The notes under the pieces: model-generated
What the model was told of the DNA's origin: nothing
What the model saw: only the letters and a program-made list of their open reading frames with translations
The model's database searches: none
Translations under genes and position numbers: made by a program
In this document: piece by piece, positions 33,097 to 41,147 of the stretch
How the letters are laid out: every line of letters begins with the position of its first letter
Position numbering within the stretch: position 1 is the first letter of the stretch
From: a virus
Direction: 5' to 3' (one strand)
IMG/VR virus record: IMGVR_UViG_3300023181_000033
Coordinates: 1 to 58,782 of that record
DNA: 58,782 nt

Positions 33097-33411
33097 ATGA
33101 AAACAGCAGAAGAAATATTGCAAAACGCCTATTCGGCCATAAAAAACAAACAAAGTAGTAAAAACTGCGATGTTGACCCTATTTTGATAGACGCAATGAA
33201 AGAATACGCAGAACAATTTAAACCTGAATGGATTAGTATCAAAGATAGCCTACCTTGTCTAGGAGATTATGTTTTGGCAGCAAACTATATGGGGATGGAT
33301 ATTGCAGAGTACAAGGGGGATAGATTTTTTATAGAAATAGAAGCGACGACAATGACCAGTCACTGGATGCCGTTGCCGGTTTTACCTAAAAAAAGCGACA
33401 AGTTGCTATAA
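33097..33411 (+). CDS. DUF551-like protein (104 aa)
   Basis: An N-terminal MKTAEEIL...AMKEYAEQF module is joined to a DUF551-type domain: WISIKDSLPCLGDYVLA at the start and SHWMPLPVLP at the end. The family is frequent in phage early regions and has no known activity. Confidence 0.75.
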   Translation: MKTAEEILQNAYSAIKNKQSSKNCDVDPILIDAMKEYAEQFKPEWISIKDSLPCLGDYVLAANYMGMDIAEYKGDRFFIEIEATTMTSHWMPLPVLPKKSDKLL

Positions 33412-33429
33412 TACATAACTCCAAATAAA

Positions 33430-33594
33430 ATGACAGAAGAACTATTAAACATGAAAGTAGGTGAATCGGGTGATAAGTCGCATTTCAACTACGACAGCTT
33501 CATCACAACCAAAACACGTTTAAAGCGTAACGGAAAAGGTGAATGGCAAAGTAAACTGAGCAAAGGCATATTAACAGTTAGGAGGACAGCGTAA
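33430..33594 (+). CDS. Small basic protein (54 aa)
   Basis: MTEELLNMKVGESGDKSHFN, then a Lys/Arg-rich end. The stop overlaps the ATG of the methyltransferase-like gene (TAATG). Confidence 0.5.
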   Translation: MTEELLNMKVGESGDKSHFNYDSFITTKTRLKRNGKGEWQSKLSKGILTVRRTA

Positions 33595-34265
33595 TGAAAA
33601 GACCAGAAGACATTTATTTTTTAGTAGGCTGCGAAGAAAGCCAGGCTATTACTATCGAGCTTAGAAAGATTGGTGTAAACGCTTTCAGCTGCGATTTAAA
33701 ACCATGTAGCGGTGGACATCCGGAATGGCATATACAAGGTGATGTTTTTGATGCAATAAACAGAACATCTTCGTTGTTGCAAAATGGTGATTATGCTCAT
33801 TTTAAAAAATGGGATGCCGCCGTATTTCATCCTGACTGTACTTATCTTACTGTTTCAGCCAACAAATGGTATAAAGATCAGCCAGAAAGAAAATCAGGAG
33901 TACTAGTTGGGGCCCGGCGTAGAGAGGCTAGGGAAAAAGCTATTAAATTCTTTATGAACTTATACAATTGCGGTATACCCAACATAAGAATTGAAAACCC
34001 AATATGCGTAATGAGTAGTCGATTTAGAAAGCCTGACCAGGTTTTACAACCTTGGATGTTTGGCATGGGTGAGACTAAAGCCACCTGTCTTTGGAACTTA
34101 GGATTTCCAAACGTTAAGTCAACTAACATAGTGGAAGGTAGAAAGCAAGCGTTACATTTACTGCCACCTTCTAAAGATAGAGCTGAGCTTAGGTCTAAGA
34201 CATACCAAGGAATTGCAGAGGCTATCGCAAAACAATCAGTTGAATTTTTAATATCACAAGCATGA
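33594..34265 (+). CDS. C5 cytosine methyltransferase-like protein
   Basis: 223 residues. The N-terminus (VGCEESQAITIELRKIG, CDLKP) resembles the SAM-binding start of C5 methylases. VFHPDCTYL takes the place of the Pro-Cys catalytic loop and IRIENP that of motif VI (ENV/ENP). It is short, with no clear target-recognition domain, and the family's usual F-G-G motif I is absent. It may modify phage DNA or be a catalytically altered relative. Confidence 0.65.
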   Translation: MKRPEDIYFLVGCEESQAITIELRKIGVNAFSCDLKPCSGGHPEWHIQGDVFDAINRTSSLLQNGDYAHFKKWDAAVFHPDCTYLTVSANKWYKDQPERKSGVLVGARRREAREKAIKFFMNLYNCGIPNIRIENPICVMSSRFRKPDQVLQPWMFGMGETKATCLWNLGFPNVKSTNIVEGRKQALHLLPPSKDRAELRSKTYQGIAEAIAKQSVEFLISQA

Positions 34266-34471
34266 TCACAGCACGCGCACACTTCGAAAAGCTACCAGAG
34301 CCACATCAGACTAATTGTTTGACCGCGATGGACAAGGCACTATGCAATGAACACTTTGAGTATATCACGGACGCGCTATTTATTGCGATTAACTGGTCAA
34401 GTGATCCAGGAATTGACTACTGGGAAGAACTACATGACGCTTGTCAGGAAGGGGTGTATAATGGCCAATAA
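34262..34471 (+). CDS. Small hypothetical protein (69 aa)
   Basis: MITARAHFEKLPEPHQTNCL; ATGA overlap with the previous gene, 11-nt overlap with the next. No domain. Confidence 0.55.
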   Translation: MITARAHFEKLPEPHQTNCLTAMDKALCNEHFEYITDALFIAINWSSDPGIDYWEELHDACQEGVYNGQ

Positions 34472-34802
34472 GATACCTGAATGGAAACGGACATTCATAG
34501 TTGAAAAGACCTACGAAATGACCGACAGAGAGATAGCTAATGCATTAGACCTGCCAATTGGTTCAATTCAAAGCATAAGGTTAGCTAAAGGCTTAAAACG
34601 AAGTATTAGAAATACCGATCCGGATCGAAGGCTAACGATAGTCGCTATGCTTGAAGATTATTGGTGTAATTACACGTCCATAACGGTATTAGCAAGGCGT
34701 TATAAGATGGATACAAGTAATATCGCTAGGCAAATACAACACTTGTTTAAAATGCCTTTAAATCAGTCAACAAAAATAATAGTATTAAAATCAAGGGTAT
34801 GA
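34461..34802 (+). CDS. HTH DNA-binding protein (113 aa)
   Basis: Start MANKIPEWKRTFIVEKTYEM. A first helix-turn-helix is suggested by MTDREIANALDLPIGSIQSI and a second by ITVLARRYKMDTSNIARQIQ. Likely transcriptional regulator of the early region. Earlier in-frame ATGs fall within the preceding gene. Confidence 0.65.
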   Translation: MANKIPEWKRTFIVEKTYEMTDREIANALDLPIGSIQSIRLAKGLKRSIRNTDPDRRLTIVAMLEDYWCNYTSITVLARRYKMDTSNIARQIQHLFKMPLNQSTKIIVLKSRV

Positions 34803-34990
34803 AAAAGAAAGGCAACGAACTTAATTTTATATCTCAAATCAATAGGGATGGAAGTGGTGTAAGTGAAATAAGTGAAACTTATATGTCGTTCCTTCAAAAG
34901 GATATTTTTAGATTACATAGATTATCTATAAATAAAGATACCTATATAGCATTTAATTTTAACGCATTTGTAGTAAAAATTAAAGTATGA
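34799..34990 (+). CDS. Small hypothetical protein (63 aa)
   Basis: MKKKGNELNFISQINRDGSG; ATGA overlaps at both ends. No domain. Confidence 0.5.
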   Translation: MKKKGNELNFISQINRDGSGVSEISETYMSFLQKDIFRLHRLSINKDTYIAFNFNAFVVKIKV

Positions 34991-35142
34991 CGGAATATGA
35001 AAAATGGATTGCCATGCTATCTGCCGATGAGCAAATCCAACTCAGGGAGGAAACGTTACGCATCGCACTAGGTGATGATGAGTATTACGATTTAAGAGGC
35101 AAGCAAGGGTATAATTTTGGACAGTTAGAAATGAAACTTTGA
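34987..35142 (+). CDS. Small acidic protein (51 aa)
   Basis: MTEYEKWIAMLSADEQIQLR, then an acidic/aromatic tail. Coupled to the neighbours (4-nt overlap upstream, 1-nt downstream). Confidence 0.5.
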   Translation: MTEYEKWIAMLSADEQIQLREETLRIALGDDEYYDLRGKQGYNFGQLEMKL

Positions 35143-35702
35143 TGCCAAAACCTAAACTACCACCAGGAGAAGCAAAACGCAGGGAGCGCGAACGATCTAA
35201 GCGAAGTAATGCGATATCCAAGGCTAAACGTGATGCTGAACGCGCTGCGGGTATACCCGCTGTTAAACGCATACTTACTGAAGCAGAGAAAGAGGCAATG
35301 CGTATACGGGTTAGGGAATACAGGGCAAAGCAGCGGTTGCTCAAACCTCCTAGGATACCCATGACGCCAGAGCAAAGACGCCTCAGAGCAATTGAGAAAA
35401 CACGTAAATCATACGAAAAGAAACTAGCTATGCAAGGAAAAGTAAGGCAAGTACCCGTAAAGAAACGTACCAAAGAAATTAAAACTAAACCAATGGAAAA
35501 AATATTAAAAGCACGTCCTGCAAACAGGATCAGCGAAAAGGTAATTAAACCTGTTAAAATCGATGCGACACGTCAAACGGTATGCAAGATCCTGACAGAT
35601 GACACCGGAAAGGTAAGGGTTAAACTAAACGAAAAGACTTGGGTGTATGCAAGTCCAGGTTATGATGTTGACGCTTTGAGGAGGAAGTTTAAGGTATGTT
35701 AA
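35142..35702 (+). CDS. Highly basic protein (186 aa)
   Basis: Rich in Arg/Lys (GEAKRRERERSKRSNAISKA), with an SPT-like coil, then a short C-terminal beta segment (KVRVKLNEKTWVYASPG). ATG at 35,142 overlaps the prior stop. Probably binds nucleic acid. No family recognised. Confidence 0.6.
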   Translation: MPKPKLPPGEAKRRERERSKRSNAISKAKRDAERAAGIPAVKRILTEAEKEAMRIRVREYRAKQRLLKPPRIPMTPEQRRLRAIEKTRKSYEKKLAMQGKVRQVPVKKRTKEIKTKPMEKILKARPANRISEKVIKPVKIDATRQTVCKILTDDTGKVRVKLNEKTWVYASPGYDVDALRRKFKVC

Positions 35703-36067
35703 TTAGTAATCCACTAGAATTAAGGTTAGATAACCTTGTTTTAGACAGGTATAGCCAATTGAACAGGTTTAGTATATCAGATTTCAATAACTTCAGGCAA
35801 CCTAATATGGGAGGAAACTACGGATTTAGTGCAATACCTTTAACAGAAGATTGGTTATTGAAGTTCAGGTTTGAAACTGATCACGTAACTTTTGATAAAG
35901 GTGATTTCAGAATAGGTCAATTTGTAGGAGAGAATAATTTTATATGGCTTCCAACAGGTAGCCTGAACAGCTCACATCATGGTGTTAAATTAGTTTACGT
36001 CCATCAATTGCAAAACTTGTACTTTGCTATTATATGCCAAGAGCTAACTATCAACACAGGGGAGTAA
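35696..36067 (+). CDS. LTEDWLLK/YVHQLQNL family protein (123 aa)
   Basis: Shares PLTEDWLLKFRF and YVHQLQNLYFAIICQELT with the antisense protein at 28,040. A paralogous pair within one genome. Function unknown. Confidence 0.7.
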   Translation: MLISNPLELRLDNLVLDRYSQLNRFSISDFNNFRQPNMGGNYGFSAIPLTEDWLLKFRFETDHVTFDKGDFRIGQFVGENNFIWLPTGSLNSSHHGVKLVYVHQLQNLYFAIICQELTINTGE

Positions 36068-36069
36068 AT

Positions 36070-36423
36070 ATGAAACCAGACAGACAATTAGTTCATAAAA
36101 AATGTAACGGTAGATGCGCATATTGCGGGATTGAAATAGCGATTAGGGACATGCAGGTAGATCATGTGATACCACAGTGGCGCGCTCGTATATATTCCCC
36201 TTACGAAACTGTTCATTGCCACGAAAACCATATGCCTTCTTGCAGGTCTTGCAATAACTACAAGTCCGGTAATACTATAGAGGTATTCAGGGAGGCCGTA
36301 GCAGATCAGATAAAGGTATTGCGAAGGGATAGGCCGACATTCAGATTAGCTGAACGGTTTGGCTTAATCGAATGCAAACCTAAGAAGATAGTATTTTATT
36401 TTGAAACGTTGCAAGGGGGGTAA
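36070..36423 (+). CDS. HNH endonuclease (117 aa)
   Basis: Classic HNH with zinc-binding CxxC pairs: GRCAYCG near residue 14, VDHVIPQWRA (the DH of the motif), then PSCRSCNNYKSGNT. Start MKPDRQLVHKK follows the previous stop. May be a homing or packaging-associated nuclease. Its early-region position, far from terL, argues against the packaging role. Confidence 0.85.
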   Translation: MKPDRQLVHKKCNGRCAYCGIEIAIRDMQVDHVIPQWRARIYSPYETVHCHENHMPSCRSCNNYKSGNTIEVFREAVADQIKVLRRDRPTFRLAERFGLIECKPKKIVFYFETLQGG

Positions 36424-36462
36424 TTTCCCCTTTTATATTTTGGAAATGTGAATTACATTTTG

Positions 36463-36470
36463 TAAATTTG
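36463..36470 (+). promoter_or_regulatory. -7 element TAAATTTG 4 nt before an ATG
   Basis: TAAATTTG, 4 nt, ATG at 36,475. Near-leaderless pattern. Confidence 0.5.
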
Positions 36471-36474
36471 AAAT

Positions 36475-36633
36475 ATGGAAAAAGAAATACTAATAAATCC
36501 GCAAAAGACTTTTACAAAAACCGAGTATCACAAGGTATTTGGTGTCAACCGGGTTAAAATCGATCAACTTATCAAGGATAAGGAATTGAAAACAATCAAC
36601 GTTAAAGGGACTACTTTAATAATCGTTAAATAA
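36475..36633 (+). CDS. Small HTH-like protein (52 aa)
   Basis: TEYHKVFGVNRVKIDQLIKD reads like an excisionase/MerR-type winged-helix start, followed by a strand pair (TINVKGTTLIIVK). Probably a small DNA-binding regulator. It has its own promoter element. Confidence 0.5.
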   Translation: MEKEILINPQKTFTKTEYHKVFGVNRVKIDQLIKDKELKTINVKGTTLIIVK

Positions 36634-36667
36634 TTTTTAGGCTATAAAATTTTACATTTAGTAAGAG

Positions 36668-37828
36668 ATGAACAAGTTAGATATAGAGTATGCAAAACCA
36701 ATGAGTAAGGAAGAGGTAGCTTCATTCTTACACTCATTAAAAACAAAACAAAACAAATTAATAGCTTCATCAAACGATGTTATCAATAAGCATTCAGATA
36801 AACTTATACAGTCGTATTTTTACTTTGAAAAATCATTGATTGAGGAGAATAGATTAAATGCAGATAAACACTCAATTGAAATCAACGCCTACAACAAAGA
36901 TAAATGTATTTGTGGGTCAGATCTTGTTTTAGTTGCTAGTGGGTCATTTTATGGGTGCATAAATTATAAGAATGATGGTAGCCATAAAAATTTCATGAAT
37001 CATAAGCGCAATAGTTGGGGTGCACCAAAGTTGTATCGGACTACCAGGGCTAAAAGCTATTTGTCAGACATTATTCAATCGCTTAATTTAAAAGGTCAGA
37101 TAAATGCGAAGGCATTAGCATCATTCTACTCAGATAACGATCTGCCTGATTTATATGAGCGGTTTAATGGTAAATCATCTGCCAGCCTTATAAACAGGTT
37201 TTCTGAAGTTAAAAAAGTAGCTAATGATTTTGAAAAAGAAATACATGTCCGATTAAAACCGCTTTATACTACTGTACTATCGCAATTATACATAAAGTAT
37301 AAATTAAAGGGAGGCAGGGAGAGGGTATGTATACCGGATTTTGTTTGCTCAAACGAAAGAGAAATTGTTATAATTGAGTGTAAAACAAACTCGATGTCTG
37401 TAGATGATCTTCAAAACGCATTGTATTTTTGCCTTTTTGAATTTATGAATAATGGGTCAAGGGAGCTAAGTATTTACAATCTTATTCAAGACGAACCTAA
37501 GACTTTTCAATACATAAAGCAAAGAGAGCAATGGATATATTACGGTAAATTTTTCGGATATCCATCTTGCTGTGTCGATCATTTTCTAAATAGAAAACGG
37601 TATACAGGAGGTAAAAGAATAAATTATCATACAGGATTTACTCCTTGTGTATCTTGTTCTACTAAAATCAAAAAACCTAGAGATTTGGAAAAATTGATAG
37701 AAAACAGAATATGTAAAACCCCTTTCCCCGATAATAGTAACGGAGAAGGAGAATCTTATATCGACTTACATAAACAGCATTGCCCAGGGTATTATGCAAA
37801 TGAATATAGGGAGGAAGATTATGTCTAA
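36668..37828 (+). CDS. Zinc-ribbon / PD-(D/E)XK nuclease / Cys-cluster fusion protein
   Basis: 386 residues. A topoisomerase-like zinc ribbon begins near residue 80 (CICGSD, FYGCINYKNDG). A nuclease core follows near 221-241 (PDFV then IVIIECKTN, the D and ExK pattern). A DUF483-like Cys motif lies near 297 (FFGYPSCCVDHF), with further Cys/His (CVSCSTK, KQHCPGYY). This combination was not recognised as a described family. Precedes the replication genes and overlaps the initiator by 8 nt. Function unknown; probably nucleic-acid processing. Confidence 0.6.
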   Translation: MNKLDIEYAKPMSKEEVASFLHSLKTKQNKLIASSNDVINKHSDKLIQSYFYFEKSLIEENRLNADKHSIEINAYNKDKCICGSDLVLVASGSFYGCINYKNDGSHKNFMNHKRNSWGAPKLYRTTRAKSYLSDIIQSLNLKGQINAKALASFYSDNDLPDLYERFNGKSSASLINRFSEVKKVANDFEKEIHVRLKPLYTTVLSQLYIKYKLKGGRERVCIPDFVCSNEREIVIIECKTNSMSVDDLQNALYFCLFEFMNNGSRELSIYNLIQDEPKTFQYIKQREQWIYYGKFFGYPSCCVDHFLNRKRYTGGKRINYHTGFTPCVSCSTKIKKPRDLEKLIENRICKTPFPDNSNGEGESYIDLHKQHCPGYYANEYREEDYV

Positions 37829-38585
37829 AGAATTGCCGTATTTTAAGTTTTATATAGCCGACTGGATTAGCGGAGATATAACGTTAGAAGATTACTCTAT
37901 TCAAGGTTTGTTCGTTAACATATGCGCATATTACTGGTCAAAAGACTGCGACTTGTCAATAATTAATCTCAGAAAAAAGTTCAGAGGGTTTGATGATGAA
38001 ATTGACGCTTTATTTGAGTCTAATATTATCAAAAAATCAGATGGAAATGTGCATATATCCTTCTTAAACGAACAATTAGAGAGTAAAGAGGTGCAGAAAA
38101 TAACTAATAAAATTAACGGTCAAAAGGGAGGTCGTCCTAAAGTGTTAAAAACCGAAACAAAACCGAATGGGTTAAATTTCGCTAACCGAAACGTAACCGA
38201 AACCATAACCGAAACCGAACCGAACGATAACCCAAACCTAACCAATATAAAGGAAAGGAAAGGAGATATAAAGGTTATAACCCCGGTAGAAAAAACGGGG
38301 TCTATTGATTATGTTAAATTTATTCAATTCTTTAACTCTAAGGCTAACCGTAATTACAGGGTTACAACAAAAGTTAAAACTTCTTTGAATGCGAGGCTTA
38401 AGGAGTATAAGAAAGAGGAAATATTGCAGGCTATCAACAATGCTTACCTAGATCCATATCACATAGAAACCGATTTTAAATATCTGACACCAGAATTTAT
38501 GCTCAGGCCGGATAAAATAGAAAAATTTCTCAATATAGGCACTCAAAAGAAATCAATAGGGTATACACCACAAATGACCAACTAA
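37821..38585 (+). CDS. Replication initiation protein (254 aa)
   Basis: The N-terminal winged-helix-like domain (YFKFYIADWISGDITLEDYS, then the GLFVNICAYYWS segment) and a C-terminal Phg_2220_C-type domain (FIQFFNSKANRNYRVTTKVK, then FKYLTPEFMLRPDKIEKFLN) match phage DnaD/DnaT-like initiators. A low-complexity Thr/Glu/Asn linker joins them. It sits directly before the helicase and overlaps it by one base. Confidence 0.78.
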   Translation: MSKELPYFKFYIADWISGDITLEDYSIQGLFVNICAYYWSKDCDLSIINLRKKFRGFDDEIDALFESNIIKKSDGNVHISFLNEQLESKEVQKITNKINGQKGGRPKVLKTETKPNGLNFANRNVTETITETEPNDNPNLTNIKERKGDIKVITPVEKTGSIDYVKFIQFFNSKANRNYRVTTKVKTSLNARLKEYKKEEILQAINNAYLDPYHIETDFKYLTPEFMLRPDKIEKFLNIGTQKKSIGYTPQMTN

Positions 38586-39565
38586 TGATAAAATCAATTC
38601 AATCAATACGGGATTCCGTAATAAAGCTAAGAGAGAAAGGCGTACAGGCTGGAGATACCACAGGGTTTAAATGCTTAGATGAGTTGTACACCATTAAAGC
38701 CGGCACTTACACAATAGTGCTTGGTGCTCCTACACATGGTAAAAGCGAAATAATATTTGAACTTTTAATCAATCAGGCGATAGAACATCACAAGAAATCT
38801 ATTATCCTAAGTCCTGAGACTGGTAATGCAGAAGAAATCACAATGGAGCTTGTTCATAAGTATTTGGGTAAAACGGCCTATAAGTCCAATCCATTCTCTT
38901 GCGATGATAAAGAGTTTTATGAGGCTTTAAATTGGGTAGATTATAATTTTGCCATTGCAGACGATGAAGAAAAAAGCTATTCATTCAAAGAGCTTATAGA
39001 CGAAATCGAAAAGTTTGAAAAAGAAAAGAATTGCGTTTTTGACAATGTTATGGCCGAGCCGTGGAATGAGCTTAATCATAAGCTCGCGCTGAATGATAAT
39101 TCAGGTAGACAGGATTTAGCCATTGAGGAAGAGCTTACATTTCTCAGGAGGTATTGTAAAATCAAGAATAAACATGCTTTCCTCAGCTTCCATCCATCAT
39201 TCCAAACATTGGTAGTTGACAAGAAAGCCGGATTGAGTTATTACGAAATGCCAAAAGCCAGGGAGGCTGCAGGTGGACAAGCTACGCTAAGAAAGGCATT
39301 TAGTTGGATCAATATTTGGAGACCTCCTGTAGGTATGTTAGATATCGATGGCATACCGTACAGCGATAACCAACTTATCATCCAAGTTGAGAAATCTAAA
39401 CCAAAAGGCATAGGTAAAAAAGGATTTTGCGGGTTGTTTTTCGATTGGAAGAAGAATAGGTATTATGAGCGGCTTAATGGGTCTGATAAATTCGCTTTTG
39501 AACATAAAAATAATTTAAACGTGCATAATCCGAATGCAGGCATTTCAAATTCAGAGATATTCTAA
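38585..39565 (+). CDS. DnaB-like replicative helicase
   Basis: 326 residues: RecA-type ATPase core only, lacking the DnaB N-terminal domain. Walker A IVLGAPTHGKSE near residues 45-56. The family's SPE segment appears as LSPETGNAEE, and the later AGGQATLRKAF and KSKPKGIG segments fit DnaB motifs. Loaded by the preceding initiator to unwind phage DNA. Confidence 0.82.
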   Translation: MIKSIQSIRDSVIKLREKGVQAGDTTGFKCLDELYTIKAGTYTIVLGAPTHGKSEIIFELLINQAIEHHKKSIILSPETGNAEEITMELVHKYLGKTAYKSNPFSCDDKEFYEALNWVDYNFAIADDEEKSYSFKELIDEIEKFEKEKNCVFDNVMAEPWNELNHKLALNDNSGRQDLAIEEELTFLRRYCKIKNKHAFLSFHPSFQTLVVDKKAGLSYYEMPKAREAAGGQATLRKAFSWINIWRPPVGMLDIDGIPYSDNQLIIQVEKSKPKGIGKKGFCGLFFDWKKNRYYERLNGSDKFAFEHKNNLNVHNPNAGISNSEIF

Positions 39566-39566
39566 T

Positions 39567-39920
39567 ATGAAAAATTCAATAGATCATTTCAAAAGATTAG
39601 CAGAGATTTACGTAACACAGGATCCAAACTCAAAAGATCATGTAACAAAGATAATGTTAGCCAAAGGTGTCGTTATTGAAATGGAGTCCGACCTTATATT
39701 TTTTGAGAAGTCAAAAGGAGAAACTCAGAAGTCAATTGAACAGAAGGATAGAATAAATATTTTAAGATCGGCTATTAGCACATTTTCAGACGTTTCTAGC
39801 AACAATCTACAGATAGGATATGTACTTTATACCTATCAAAAAGAAAATGAATTACAGAGCCTTAAAATAGGTCAGTTGGAAGATGAAATAAAAAAGTTAA
39901 GGGAGCAATTAGAATTTTAA
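39567..39920 (+). CDS. Hypothetical coiled-coil protein (117 aa)
   Basis: Start MKNSIDHFKRLAEIYVTQD. Ends in a coiled coil (LKIGQLEDEIKKLREQLEF). Downstream of the helicase; could be a replication accessory. No family recognised. Confidence 0.6.
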   Translation: MKNSIDHFKRLAEIYVTQDPNSKDHVTKIMLAKGVVIEMESDLIFFEKSKGETQKSIEQKDRINILRSAISTFSDVSSNNLQIGYVLYTYQKENELQSLKIGQLEDEIKKLREQLEF

Positions 39921-39923
39921 ACG

Positions 39924-40160
39924 ATGAACCAGAAAGAAAAATCATTCAAAGTGTTCGATGAGCTTAAATTAGGTCAGGTAGTAGTTATTGAGACTTATGC
40001 TACCAGGGATCCGGAATCATTTATCCAGTATGCAAAGGATTATATAGATGAAGGTAGTGGGTTGATATTCAGCGACGATTATTCGTCAATACGTAAATGC
40101 GAGTCAGCAGAAGAAGTGAAAAATATTATTCAACAAATAGAAAATAAAAGCAATGAGTGA
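39924..40160 (+). CDS. Small acidic protein (78 aa)
   Basis: MNQKEKSFKVFDELKLGQVV; mixed alpha/beta outline. Overlaps the DUF1064 gene by 8 nt. Confidence 0.55.
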   Translation: MNQKEKSFKVFDELKLGQVVVIETYATRDPESFIQYAKDYIDEGSGLIFSDDYSSIRKCESAEEVKNIIQQIENKSNE

Positions 40161-40491
40161 ACTAAAATTTGAAATACCTAAGCGAATGAAATACCGTAAC
40201 ATCAAGACTGTTATCGATGGGATTACTTTTGATAGCAAAAAAGAGGCTGCATATTACGGCACATTGGTGCTCCTTAAGAAGTCAGGAGAGGTTATTGATT
40301 TTGAGTTGCAACCTAAATACTACTTAGCTATTAATGGTGTTAAGTGTGGATTTTACAAGGCAGATTTTAAAGTAACATGGAAGTCAGGTGTAGTAAGGGT
40401 AGTTGACGTAAAAGGTATGAAAACGCCTATATACAACCTAAAAAAGAAACTTGTTAAAGCTATACATGGCATAGATATAATTGAAGTATAG
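40153..40491 (+). CDS. DUF1064 nuclease-like protein (112 aa)
   Basis: MKYRNIKTVIDG, FDSKKEAAYYGTLVLLKKSG, FELQPKYYL, YKADFKVTW and VVDVKGMKTPIYNLKKKL follow the DUF1064 pattern, a PD-(D/E)XK-like fold with ExK replaced by D-V-K. Predicted phage DNA-processing nuclease, possibly a junction resolvase. Confidence 0.82.
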   Translation: MSELKFEIPKRMKYRNIKTVIDGITFDSKKEAAYYGTLVLLKKSGEVIDFELQPKYYLAINGVKCGFYKADFKVTWKSGVVRVVDVKGMKTPIYNLKKKLVKAIHGIDIIEV

Positions 40492-40525
40492 CGTTAATGT
40501 TACAAATACGTATTATATTTCATTT

Positions 40526-40533
40526 TATATTTG
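40526..40533 (+). promoter_or_regulatory. -7 element before lipoprotein moron
   Basis: TATATTTG, 4 nt before ATG 40,538. TGTTACA lies 22 nt upstream of the box (40,498-40,504). Confidence 0.6.
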
Positions 40534-40537
40534 AGGC

Positions 40538-40795
40538 ATGAAAAGAATTATAATATTATTGCTACTGACCATCAGTATGATGTCATGCAAGAAAGACGAG
40601 ATAAAGCCAGATGGTTATTATCCTAAAGTTGGTGATACGTATCAATCGGTCGTTGATAATTGGGGTAAGACTAAGAACATAATGTATTTAAACCCCTCAT
40701 TTAACGATAGTGCAGATTACTATTACAAGGATCATAAAACCACAATCAGGGTTGTGACGGATAGAGTGGTTATGGTTACTCTTGACGGTAAATAA
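40538..40795 (+). CDS. Small lipoprotein moron (85 aa)
   Basis: MKRIIILLLLTISMMSC is a lipoprotein signal peptide with Cys at 17. The following KKDE is acidic-adjacent, as in Bacteroidota surface lipoproteins. The mature domain is small and beta-rich (VGDTYQSVVDNWGKTKN), resembling SmpA/BamE-like folds only loosely. Its own promoter suggests independent expression, for example in superinfection exclusion. Confidence 0.7.
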   Translation: MKRIIILLLLTISMMSCKKDEIKPDGYYPKVGDTYQSVVDNWGKTKNIMYLNPSFNDSADYYYKDHKTTIRVVTDRVVMVTLDGK

Positions 40796-40842
40796 CTTCG
40801 CAACATCTCTGTTACAAACTTGCCGATGACAGGTAAGAGTGG

Positions 40843-40850
40843 TAAGTTTG
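40843..40850 (+). promoter_or_regulatory. -7 element TAAGTTTG 3 nt before an ATG
   Basis: TAAGTTTG, 3 nt, ATG 40,854. TGTTACA lies upstream at 40,810-40,816. Confidence 0.45.
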
Positions 40851-40853
40851 GGA

Positions 40854-41141
40854 ATGGAAATAAAGAATAATATGAAACTAAAAGAATTAAAAAAGATCCT
40901 GGATAAACTTACACCAGAGCAATTAAATCAAGAGCTGATGTATAACAGCGAACAGTACAGCGTATCGGGAATAGCTAAGTTAACAAGAGCAAAGGCTTCC
41001 CTGTACAATAATCACGAGGATGATCCTTGTTTACTAAAGACCATGAAGGAGTTGAAAGAATACTACATGGGGGATAAAGACGAAATTGAGGCTTGTGATC
41101 TTGAAATAAAAAAAGGTGAATTTTTTATAGAATTTAATTAA
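40854..41141 (+). CDS. Conserved early protein, LTPEQLNQEL family (95 aa)
   Basis: MEIKNNMKLKELKKILDKLT; the promoter element favours the first Met, while the second (40,872) is an alternative. LTPEQLNQEL is a common motif in phage early proteins of unknown function. Confidence 0.6.
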   Translation: MEIKNNMKLKELKKILDKLTPEQLNQELMYNSEQYSVSGIAKLTRAKASLYNNHEDDPCLLKTMKELKEYYMGDKDEIEACDLEIKKGEFFIEFN

Positions 41142-41147
41142 AATCAT

